A DNA stretch of 10,659 bases from an uncultured Alphaproteobacteria bacterium (GTDB lineage: Bacteria > Pseudomonadota > Alphaproteobacteria > UBA7985 > CAJQQZ01): assembly GCA_905480445.1 (NCBI GenBank), contig CAJQQJ010000273.1, forward strand, positions 1 to 10,659. Reading direction: 5' to 3'. The first letter of the stretch is position 1; each line of letters opens with the position of its first letter. The notes under the pieces are model-generated. The model was given only the letters and a program-made list of their open reading frames with translations. It was not told where the DNA came from and ran no database searches. Made by a program: the position numbers and the translations under genes. This document shows positions 1-6,298 of this stretch, piece by piece.

Positions 1-140
1 ACAAAACTAACTCATTATCCGCGCCCAGCTCCGCACCCTACGGCTGCTCCACTGAACGCGGATAATGACGACTGTCCAACACCATCAAACTGGTACATTT
101 TTACTCCGGCCAATGGTGGGTTTTTACTCCGGCGTTGACA
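1..140. mobile_element. Probable terminal end of an IS21-family insertion sequence (partial)
   Basis: A 13-base unit, TTTTTACTCCGGC, occurs twice, at 98-110 and 121-133, 23 bases apart. The second copy is followed by GTTGACA ending at 140. Several spaced repeats near the tip, and a tip reading TGTCA inward from the outside, are typical of IS21-family ends. Any transposase and helper genes would lie to the left, outside the window. The boundary at 140 is an estimate, because no target duplication can be checked from one end. The family assignment rests on recall of similar ends, not on a search. Confidence 0.45.
13..67. repeat. 11-bp perfect inverted repeat with 33-base loop
   Basis: CATTATCCGCG at 13-23 is the exact reverse complement of CGCGGATAATG at 57-67. 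The arms lie just inside the presumed IS end, where a helper gene would stop, so the hairpin could be a transcription stop or a structural part of the element. There is no T-tract after either arm, so it is not a standard intrinsic terminator. Confidence 0.7.
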
Positions 141-669
141 TCTTTTGGTTACTATTGGAGCCTTTAGAGGGGGAAACTAGCAAAGTTGACGATTGATTTG
201 ATTGAAATCGCTGTTAGCTAATTCGGTTGAATTGTTGGTGCGAAATTTGGCCAAATCCTTGGTTTAAGTCCATGTGTTTTGGGGGGTAGAGGTGATTAAC
301 CTATTGATTTAAAGCGCTAATTTTCCTAATATCGGTGCATTAAGGATAAATCTTCTTATCCTGTCACCAGCACCATTTGATCTGTTGCTGTATGAAGCTT
401 TCGCTTTCTAAATCGCTGAAATCAAAGAAACAATACCTCAAACGTACTCGTTGTTGCCAATATGATATTGGTGCGATTGTTGGTACAAAATCAGGTGTGC
501 AATTTACTGTGAAGCCATGACAACACGGTACAGAGTGTAATTGTCATGAGAGGGGTGTAACGCACTGTTGCGGCAAAAGATGCCTGATGAGCCTACAATT
601 GAATCGAGCAGAATTTTTCTAAACAAACTGCTAAACATTTTTCGGGTCTTTCACTGGTAAAAAGGCCGA

Positions 670-698
670 TTGAAACGCTCTTAACACTTTGATATAAT
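670..698 (+). promoter_or_regulatory. Sigma70-type promoter candidate
   Basis: TTGAAA at 670-675, a 17-base spacer, and TATAAT at 693-698. The -10 is a perfect consensus match, the -35 has five of six bases, and the spacing is optimal. Transcription would start near 705 and run rightward into a GGAGAG ribosome site and a short reading frame. No larger gene follows on this strand before the LysR gene, which is antisense. Confidence 0.5.
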
Positions 699-742
699 TA
701 CAAAATAGTCACCGTTCAATCAGCTATTGGAGAGACCCTAAG

Positions 743-802
743 ATGCTCATCACCCGGTCCAGTTTCAAATGCTGGAAAGGGTGTAATATTCATCGCGATT
801 GA
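743..802 (+). CDS. Candidate 19-residue small protein or leader peptide
   Basis: The frame begins with ATG at 743, preceded by GGAGAG at 729-734 with an 8-base gap, and ends at TGA 800-802. The peptide begins MLITRSSFKCWKG and contains two cysteines and several basic residues, with no recognisable family. Its only support is the good promoter (670-698) and good ribosome site in correct order and spacing. A frame this short occurs easily by chance. It could instead be the 5' stub of a decayed gene, or the transcript could be a noncoding RNA. No function can be given. Confidence 0.2.
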   Translation: MLITRSSFKCWKGCNIHRD

Positions 803-1019
803 CTACAAACCGATTTCAGCTCAGGATTTACATCCGGCTATTTCCTCAATACTCAATGAGTTATTCCTTACAACCAGCGATACGGGGTAAGCTTTCAAGT
901 CATCCGATATTCTTTGACACTGCAATCTCTGTGACAAGTTGTGTCAATCGGGATTGATGCGCCAGAAAAAAGACAGACCTGTATTTATGATGTAGGTGAG
1001 TAGTTATCGCGATGGCTAA

Positions 1020-1922
1020 TTAATCAAATTGCAGAGCCAGTTCAGCGACGATCTGTTCAAGGAAACGTGCTGAGGCTACTGGCAACGTTCGTCCCTTTAA
1101 ATAGCCGGCAAACAGAAAACCTGTTGCAACGTCTCGAGGTTCAAGATCTATGGAGCGATGGCAATCTTCATGCTCAGTTCCTGAATGGTTGATAGGTAAC
1201 TGAATAGAGATGTGTTGATCGTCGGATAGGCAGTGTTGAAAGGTCGCTGGGTTGTTTGAAGTAATTGAGGCTTTTAGATTGATGCCAGATTTTAGTGCTG
1301 CGGCAGAAACAAATCTTCGAACTGACGACTCTACTGGCGGAAGTATCAGGGGGTATTCTGCACATTCATATAGCCTGACTTTCGGCTGGCTCGCGAGTGG
1401 ATGTGAATTTGAAACGCTGGCTTGCAAGGGCTGTTTCACTGCGTGAGCAACATGGAAATCAGCGAAAGATCGTGGTTCGAATAAAAAAGCGAGATCAACC
1501 GAATGATTCTTCAAAGCTAATTCTGCATCAGCTCTGGTGCTGGTCCTGATCTCGAACGTGACCATTGGGAACTTGGTCTGGTAATTTTCGATTTGTTCCG
1601 GCCAAAATGGCCCCTGAGCATCTTCAGACAATAAAAGTGAAACATTTCCTGATCGCATGCCAGATAGATCGGCTATTCTCGACTTCACACGTGCCATGTC
1701 CGAAACCTGAGAACGGATGTGTTGTAAGAAGATTTCCCCTGCCGTGCTGGGCCTGACGCCGCTTGGCAGGCGCTCAAACAACTGAACATCTAACTCTTGC
1801 TCAATTGATAACAACCGTCGGTTCAACGCTGAATGGGTAATAGCAAGAACGTCAGCTGCCTTTCGGATTGAACCGGCTTTGGCGATTTCCAGTAAGTAAA
1901 GATAAGGTAAGAGATGGCGCAC
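1020..1922 (-). CDS. LysR-type transcriptional regulator
   Basis: A 300-residue protein of the usual LysR-type length. The N-terminal winged helix-turn-helix spans about residues 1-62, with the characteristic pattern AGSIRKAADVLAITHSALNR followed by IEQELDVQLFER. A linker helix and an effector-binding domain (about 90-295) follow. The start is GTG at 1922: no in-frame ATG, GTG or TTG lies between it and the upstream stop (TGA, 1983-1985), and there is no strong ribosome site. It is transcribed away from glnK, sharing a 130-base intergenic region. LysR proteins often control the divergent neighbour, so glnK-amtB is a possible target, but glnK-amtB is classically under NtrC/sigma54. Its real target could also be a gene lost from the left region. 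Effector and regulon are unknown. Confidence 0.9.
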   Translation of the reverse strand: MRHLLPYLYLLEIAKAGSIRKAADVLAITHSALNRRLLSIEQELDVQLFERLPSGVRPSTAGEIFLQHIRSQVSDMARVKSRIADLSGMRSGNVSLLLSEDAQGPFWPEQIENYQTKFPMVTFEIRTSTRADAELALKNHSVDLAFLFEPRSFADFHVAHAVKQPLQASVSNSHPLASQPKVRLYECAEYPLILPPVESSVRRFVSAAALKSGINLKASITSNNPATFQHCLSDDQHISIQLPINHSGTEHEDCHRSIDLEPRDVATGFLFAGYLKGRTLPVASARFLEQIVAELALQFD

Positions 1923-1940
1923 ATTTTGATACTTTTTATC

Positions 1941-1956
1941 TGGTGCAGTTTTTGCA
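1941..1956 (+). promoter_or_regulatory. Sigma54 (RpoN) -24/-12 promoter for glnK-amtB
   Basis: TGGTGCAGTTTTTGCA matches the consensus TGGCACG-N4-TTGCA at the invariant GG and GC positions, with exactly the required spacing between them. Differences are T, G and A at consensus positions 4, 5 and 7. Transcription would start near 1967, giving a leader of about 86 bases before glnK. NtrC-activated sigma54 promoters are the known arrangement for glnK-amtB in proteobacteria. No clear NtrC palindrome was found upstream; it would have to lie within the lysR 5' end. Confidence 0.6.
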
Positions 1957-2052
1957 ACAGTATGGGGCGAAAATAGCTGTATTCAGCAACACGAGTCAAG
2001 ACTATTTCTGTTCCCGGTAATCAAACAACAGCTTTGGGAGCATGAGAGCAGA

Positions 2053-2391
2053 ATGAAATTTATCATAGCAATAATAAAACCGTTCAAGCTTGATGAAGTC
2101 AGAGAAGCGCTGACTTCATTGGGTGTCGAGGGTCTGACTGCCACAGACGTCAAGGGTTATGGGCGTCAAAAGGGTCAAGCTGAAATGTATCGCGGCGCTG
2201 AATACGAAACGTATTTCGTACCAAAAGTAAAGCTGGAGATAGCTGTAATCGATGAACTGGTAAGTCAGGTTGTTGAAGAAATTACGACCGTTGCCCGAAG
2301 CGGCAAGATCGGAGACGGCAAGGTCTTTGTGCTCGATCTCGACCAGGCGATCCGCATTCGGACGGGTGAAGCCGGTGGCGTTGCTCTTTAA
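2053..2391 (+). CDS. glnK: PII nitrogen regulatory protein GlnK
   Basis: A 112-residue PII protein, the exact family length. PII trimers sense 2-oxoglutarate and ATP/ADP. The T-loop contains YRGAEY at 46-51 with the uridylylated Tyr51, preceded by GYGRQKG (35-41). The second family signature, SGKIGDGKVFV, is at 83-93, and the C-terminal IRIRTGE is also present. It is called GlnK rather than GlnB because it lies 27 bases upstream of amtB on the same strand; GlnK docks on AmtB and blocks ammonium uptake when nitrogen is sufficient. The start is ATG at 2053 with only a weak GAGAG ribosome site. A sigma54-type promoter lies 97 bases upstream. No key residue is missing. Confidence 0.97.
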   Translation: MKFIIAIIKPFKLDEVREALTSLGVEGLTATDVKGYGRQKGQAEMYRGAEYETYFVPKVKLEIAVIDELVSQVVEEITTVARSGKIGDGKVFVLDLDQAIRIRTGEAGGVAL

Positions 2392-2418
2392 CCAGACTAG
2401 AAATTACAAGGATTGAAA

Positions 2419-3732
2419 ATGCTAAAAGCAAATAAACCCATACTTCTGGGACTAGTAGGTGCTACCCTGGCTTTGGCCCCGTTGGCAGCAACTGCACAAG
2501 AAGTAACGCTGGAAAGTCTCAAGGCAGAGACTGCGTTTGTATTCAACACGATGCTCTTCCTCATGGGTGGTTTCTTGGTCATGTTTATGGCCGCAGGCTT
2601 CGCAATGCTGGAAGCGGGCTTAGTTCGCTCCAAGAATGTATCGATGCAGTGCCTCAAAAACATTGCGCTCTATTCTATTGCGGGGATCATGTTCTGGGCT
2701 CTTGGCTATAGTTTGATGTACGCCGATGTAAATGGCGGTTTCATTGGCAGTTGGATGCCATACTCCTGGCCTGAAGCAGGTACAGTAAATGACGGGTCTT
2801 ATTCTGTTGGCTCTGATTGGTTCTTTCAAATGGTATTTTGCGCGGCAACTGCATCAATCGTGTCCGGAGCGGTCGCTGAGCGAATTAAGCTCTGGCCGTT
2901 CCTAATATTCGTTGCAGTACTGACCGGCGTGATTTACCCAATCTCGGGTTCCTGGAAATGGGGTGCTGGCTGGTTGGATAATTTGGGGTTCCTCGATTTC
3001 GCGGGCTCAACAATCGTCCACTCGGTTGGTGGCTGGGCTGCGTTGACAGGTGCTGTCATTCTGGGGGCTCGTAAAGGCAAATACGGGGATGGCGGAAGAA
3101 TCAATCCTATGCCTGGGTCTTCGATTCCTCTTGCTACTCTTGGTACGTTTATTCTCTGGCTCGGCTGGTTCGGATTTAACGGCGGTTCACAACTCGCGTT
3201 CGGTGACAATGCAAATGCATCAGATGTTTCTCGTATTTTCGTAAACACCAATCTGGCCGCTGCAGGTGGCGTTATGGTCTCCATCTTCATCATGGCTTTG
3301 ATGTACAAAAAAGTTGACGTCACAATGGCCTTGAATAGCGCTCTCGCAGGCTTGGTGGCTATCACTGCAGAACCGTTGATGCCAGGGCCTTTGGCTTCCA
3401 TCCTTATAGGTGGAGTAGGTGGTGCGATTGTTGTCTTGGCTGTGCCTATGCTGGATAGATTCAAGATTGATGATGTCGTTGGCGCCATCCCTGTTCACTT
3501 GTTTGCAGGCATTTGGGGAACACTTGCCGTGGTTATTTCCAATCCCGAGGGTGATCTGATAATCCAACTGACTGGTGTTGCTGCTTATGGGCTCTTCGCT
3601 GCTGTCGCTAGCGCTACCCTGTGGTTGTTTTTGAAAGTTACTATTGGGATCAGAGTTTCTGACGAGAATGAATATGAGGGTTTGGATAAAGCTGAAATAG
3701 GCGTTGAAGCTTATCCAGAGTTCACACGTTAG
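2419..3732 (+). CDS. amtB: Ammonium transporter AmtB
   Basis: A 437-residue inner-membrane Amt/Rh-family channel that conducts ammonium into the cell. The N-terminus (MLKANKPILLGLVGATLAL...ATA) is a cleavable signal peptide, as in E. coli AmtB, and about eleven hydrophobic segments follow. The twin pore histidines are His201 (in IVHSVGGW) and His360 (in IPVHLFAGIWG). The ATG at 2419 is chosen because AAGGA at 2408-2412 is spaced 6 bases from it; the TTG at 2413 directly abuts that site and would be untranslatable from it. It is the second gene of the glnK-amtB operon, followed by a strong terminator. The reading frame is intact. Confidence 0.97.
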   Translation: MLKANKPILLGLVGATLALAPLAATAQEVTLESLKAETAFVFNTMLFLMGGFLVMFMAAGFAMLEAGLVRSKNVSMQCLKNIALYSIAGIMFWALGYSLMYADVNGGFIGSWMPYSWPEAGTVNDGSYSVGSDWFFQMVFCAATASIVSGAVAERIKLWPFLIFVAVLTGVIYPISGSWKWGAGWLDNLGFLDFAGSTIVHSVGGWAALTGAVILGARKGKYGDGGRINPMPGSSIPLATLGTFILWLGWFGFNGGSQLAFGDNANASDVSRIFVNTNLAAAGGVMVSIFIMALMYKKVDVTMALNSALAGLVAITAEPLMPGPLASILIGGVGGAIVVLAVPMLDRFKIDDVVGAIPVHLFAGIWGTLAVVISNPEGDLIIQLTGVAAYGLFAAVASATLWLFLKVTIGIRVSDENEYEGLDKAEIGVEAYPEFTR

Positions 3733-3754
3733 GAAGCACATAACCTCCCCAACT

Positions 3755-3784
3755 GGCGCGAGTTTCAGGCTCGCGCCTTTTTTG
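3755..3784 (+). terminator. Rho-independent terminator after amtB
   Basis: GGCGCGAG (3755-3762) pairs perfectly with CTCGCGCC (3770-3777) around a 7-base loop and is followed by seven Ts (3778-3784). It lies 22 bases after the amtB stop and closes the glnK-amtB transcript. Confidence 0.93.
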
Positions 3785-4168
3785 TTTGCTTAGGTTAGCC
3801 TTTCTCCGTAGCCCTGATCGGCGGACACTTTGTAAAGAGAACGAACTGATTCCAGGAGAGAGCTATCGAGCGAATTCTCTTACAGAAATTGATTGATATA
3901 GTTCAGGTCCTTCAGACAATTTTGTTAGTGAGAACCTGTCTCAGGAATAGTTCCGTATTCACCAAATAACTGACTTCAAACAGTATTTATAAAATTTCTA
4001 GAAACCCAAATTCACATCATCGCTCCAGCTACTCCTTATTGGATGGACTAATTGATAGAGGGTGCAGCAGCGATGTAAAAAACACAACGGTATGTTGAGA
4101 ATACAGCACTATTTCGCAGCAGAAGCCAAGCCTATAAGAGGGGCACAATTTCATTTGGGTAAAAGAAA
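3785..4168. other. Intergenic stretch without a recognisable gene
   Basis: About 380 AT-rich bases between the amtB terminator and the DUF2721 gene. No convincing coding frame, RNA gene or clear promoter was recognised. A short minus-strand frame at its right end overlaps the DUF2721 start and has no protein-like features. Confidence 0.5.
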
Positions 4169-4570
4169 ATGCTGTCCTTTGTTTCAATTTTGTTTCCAGC
4201 CATTCCAATGTCAATGGTCGCTATGAACTTCCGATACTCGTCCTTGGCGGGTTTAATGAGAAGCCTGACCACGCAACTGAGTGATCAGTCGATCTCCCGT
4301 TTTGATCAGAAACTGTTGGCAGATGAACTCATAATTATGCGCGTTCGGATTCAGCTCGTGAAATTCGCGCTTTTCTTTCAAGGCCTGGCTTTTATTGCCA
4401 ATTCAGTTGCCTTGTTGTTCCTTCATCAAGGCATGGAAGGCCATGCTTCGACAATGATTTCTATTTCAATCGCTGCATTGATTATTGGGATGTTTATCTT
4501 TTGCGGAGAAATCATTTTTTCTACCAAAGCTCTGTCTCTCCATGTCGCGTTTGCCGGCGGTAGAGATTAG
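4169..4570 (+). CDS. DUF2721-family small membrane protein
   Basis: A 133-residue protein with three hydrophobic segments, about residues 3-20, 64-85 and 93-116. The pattern is a short N-terminal membrane segment, a charged helical stretch containing DELIIMRVRIQLVKFA, then two membrane helices. It resembles the DUF2721 family, whose function is unknown. The start is ATG at 4169; an in-frame TAA at 4160-4162 rules out a longer form. No good ribosome site is seen. It stands alone, 380 bases after the amtB terminator and just before IS debris, with no operon partner to suggest a role. The family assignment is by pattern recognition and moderately sure; the reading frame looks intact. Confidence 0.65.
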   Translation: MLSFVSILFPAIPMSMVAMNFRYSSLAGLMRSLTTQLSDQSISRFDQKLLADELIIMRVRIQLVKFALFFQGLAFIANSVALLFLHQGMEGHASTMISISIAALIIGMFIFCGEIIFSTKALSLHVAFAGGRD

Positions 4571-4587
4571 CGAGTTGATTTTCATTA

Positions 4588-4634
4588 AGAGCCGACCCGG
4601 CATTTTCACTGAGGGTAGAGCCGCCATTCTCCTA
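4588..4634. repeat. Imperfect tandem repeat, possibly an eroded IS21 terminal repeat
   Basis: AGAGCCG occurs at 4588-4594 and 4617-4623. Each is followed by a related stretch (CATTTTCACT in the first, CCATTCTCCT in the second). It lies just beyond the 3' end of the istB remnant, where the end of such an element with its spaced terminal repeats would be expected. The link to the element is inference. Confidence 0.25.
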
Positions 4635-4693
4635 TGTATCAGTGTTTATGATGATGTCAGATTTTCTTTCTCCTTTCGTGCTTTTCTGGTCCC

Positions 4694-4985
4694 TTATGAG
4701 CTCGCTTTGGACCGGTAAATTTCGTTGCCGGTTTCAAGGATGTGACAACGGTGTGTCAGACGATCAAGCAACGCAGTTATCATTTTTGCATTCCTAAAAA
4801 AACGCAACCATTCTTAGAAGCTGAGGTTCGTTGTTATGATCATTGAGGTCGCTCATAGAGCTTGCTCAGGAGGTGGAATAATAAGGCACCACCAGATTGG
4901 TGAAATAGTAAATAGTCGAGCTCATCCAGAATGACTACGCCGTTTTTGGTACGCCTTTAAGCAATTCTACCAGCTTTTCACTACG
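4694..4985 (-). pseudogene. istB: Decayed istB, IS21-family transposition helper ATPase (C-terminal part)
   Basis: Read on the minus strand, three collinear pieces match IstB. First comes VVILDELDYLLF...GGALLFHLLSKLYER (about 4938-4850), the Walker B region, usually LDELGYLPF. After a frame change comes SMIITTNLSF. A TAA (4814-4816) replaces the usual glycine before EW, and then comes AKMITALLDRLTHRCHILET to the stop at 4694-4696. The frame change near 4848-4852 is explained by loss of one A in CGAACC. The N-terminal half with the Walker A loop is absent, and no istA is present. A weaker match (SEKLVELLKGV) extends to about 4985. In IS21 elements IstB is the AAA+ partner of the IstA transposase; this copy cannot be functional. 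It lies immediately upstream of arsC. Confidence 0.85.
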
Positions 4986-5116
4986 CCTTTTCCTACTCCA
5001 GCGCATTGTTACAAAATGATGAAAAGCGCCTGGGTAGTTTTTGTTGCCTTGACATTGAGGTTCAAGATCACTGAGAACGAAATGAATTTGTAATATTTTT
5101 TTGCTTTAAGGACTGA

Positions 5117-5630
5117 ATGGATGGACTCAAAGCAATACGCTCCAAAAATCAAACAATATCAGTTCTAGTTCTCTGCACTGGTAATTCTGCGAGATCTATA
5201 TTAGCCGAAGCTCTTTTCGGCAGGCTGGGTGAGGGGTACGTGAAGGCCTTTTCAGCCGGATCAAACCCAACTGGTCCACCCAATCCTTTTGCGATTGAGA
5301 AACGAAGGCTTCGACACTCGAAAGTTAAGATCCAAAAGTTGGCTGGAGTTTGCGGGCGAATACGCTCTTGATATGGATTTCATTATCACGGTCTGTGACA
5401 GCGCCGCGTCAGAGACTTGCCCTATTTGGCCCGGTCATCCTGCAACAGTTCATTGGGGTTTGTCAGACCCGGCAGCTGTTGTCGGAGACGACAATGACAA
5501 AATGGAGGCCTTCAGGGAAACTTTCGAAAAGATTGAGAGAAAAGTTCACGCGTTTCTCGCTCTACCGTTGGATCGAGTTGGAGACATGGAACTGGTGACT
5601 AAAATCCGTGAAATTGGGGAACTTGAGTGA
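5117..5630 (+). pseudogene. arsC: Arsenate reductase ArsC (low-molecular-weight phosphatase type), frameshifted
   Basis: Intact ArsC of this fold reduces arsenate to arsenite with a P-loop cysteine. The N-terminal frame from ATG 5117 (AAGGA ribosome site at 5108-5112) shows the CX5R loop VLCTGNSARS with Cys20 and Arg26, then FSAGSNPTGPPNPFAIE. It then runs out of frame and stops at 5369-5371. The rest continues one base over: NEGFDTRKLRSKSW, then TVCDSAASETCPIWPG with the two further redox cysteines, to TGA 5628-5630. The junction is at about 5294-5303. Relatives are expected to read roughly NPFAIETLRNEGF; this would be restored by 8 bases and is explained by deletion between two ATTGAGA copies. 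The gene is translationally coupled to the channel gene behind it. Without a frameshift event, neither half has a complete active site. Confidence 0.88.
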
Positions 5631-6298
5631 TGGAATATGGGAAAACCAGATGCTTTGCGGCAGAATTTATTGGCACGGCACTTTTGCTGGCAACTGTCGT
5701 GGGATCCGGCATCATGGCCGAATCTCTCGCAAATGGGAACGTTGCAATAGCGCTCCTTGGAAATACGATCCCAACAGGTGCAATTTTGGTTGTGCTAATC
5801 ACCATGCTTGGGCCGATTTCAGGAGCACATTTCAATCCTGCGATAACCTTTGTTTTCGCTCTTCGAAAAGAGATTGCCCCCGTGTCTGCCGTGATTTATG
5901 TGGTGGTGCAAGTCCTAGGCGGAATACTGGGTGTTTTGATGGCACATGCGATGTTTGCTCAAGACCTCCTCCAAGAGTCCTTGAAGTTACGAACGGGACC
6001 TGATCAATGGTTCGCAGAAGGTGTGGCAACCTTTGGGTTGGTTTTCACTATTCTTGCAACACTCAAAGCGAAAGAGTCAGCGGTTGCCATGGCTGTCGGC
6101 CTTTACATCACGGCAGCCTACTGGTTCACGGCGAGTACTTCTTTTGCCAACCCTGCCGTGACCATTGCTCGTTCCTTTAGTGATACCTTTGCGGGGATAG
6201 CCCCTTCTTCAGTACCGGCCTTTATTGCTGCGCAGCTTGTTGGTGCTTTAATTGCACTGGCAGTTTGTTCTTGGCTTCTGATTCGCAACTCAGATTGA
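5630..6298 (+). CDS. Aquaporin-family (MIP) channel, AqpS-like, linked to arsenic
   Basis: A 222-residue channel with six membrane helices and both pore motifs intact: NPA at 69-71 (in GAHFNPAIT) and NPA at 174-176 (in FANPAVTIAR). The conserved selectivity-filter arginine is at 181. The start is ATG 5630, overlapping the arsC stop by one base (TGATG); a GTG at 5627 is also possible, and GGGGA at 5616-5620 can serve either. In Sinorhizobium an aquaglyceroporin, AqpS, sits in the ars operon and lets arsenite made by ArsC leave the cell. The same pairing here suggests that role, though water or other small solutes are possible. Because arsC is broken, coupled translation of this gene may be reduced. 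Its 3' end overlaps the convergent glycosyltransferase gene by 77 bases. Confidence 0.88.
   Translation: MEYGKTRCFAAEFIGTALLLATVVGSGIMAESLANGNVAIALLGNTIPTGAILVVLITMLGPISGAHFNPAITFVFALRKEIAPVSAVIYVVVQVLGGILGVLMAHAMFAQDLLQESLKLRTGPDQWFAEGVATFGLVFTILATLKAKESAVAMAVGLYITAAYWFTASTSFANPAVTIARSFSDTFAGIAPSSVPAFIAAQLVGALIALAVCSWLLIRNSD

Larger units (their letters stand above)
141..1019. other. Gene-poor stretch, no recognisable coding region
   Basis: About 880 bases without a convincing gene on either strand. Visible items are a 12-base palindrome ATTTGGCCAAAT (245-256), a 7-bp hairpin AGGATAA/TTATCCT (343-362) without a T-tract, a sigma70-like promoter (670-698) with a tiny reading frame behind it, and TTGACAC (914-920) facing GTGTCAA (941-947). 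It lies between a probable IS end and the 3' end of the LysR gene. It may be the remains of genes lost after IS activity, but no family could be recognised in it. Confidence 0.6.

Noticed and set aside
693..890. A 65-codon open stretch (contains GVIFIAIDYKPISAQDL) in the left region
   Set aside because: It has no ATG, GTG or TTG near its front and no recognisable family, and its length is within chance expectation; it might be a remnant but cannot be supported.
2042..2056. Four-codon minicistron (ATGAGAGCAGAATGA) overlapping the glnK start
   Set aside because: The GGGAG before it is only one base from its ATG, so no working ribosome site; most likely chance.
2413..2418. TTG start for amtB, two codons upstream
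   Set aside because: AAGGA ends at 2412, immediately before the TTG, leaving no spacing; ATG 2419 is correctly spaced.
2934..3741. Long minus-strand frames antisense to amtB
   Set aside because: They are low-complexity, proline/threonine- or asparagine/glutamine-rich mirrors of the amtB codons, without family features or start signals.
3800..3870. Possible end of an IS3-type element (GGCGGACACTTTGTAAAG...)
   Set aside because: It only vaguely resembles such ends, and no second end or transposase fragment is nearby.
4485..4718. A 77-residue plus-strand frame after DUF2721
   Set aside because: It starts inside the DUF2721 gene in another frame, runs into the istB remnant antisense, and has no protein-like features.
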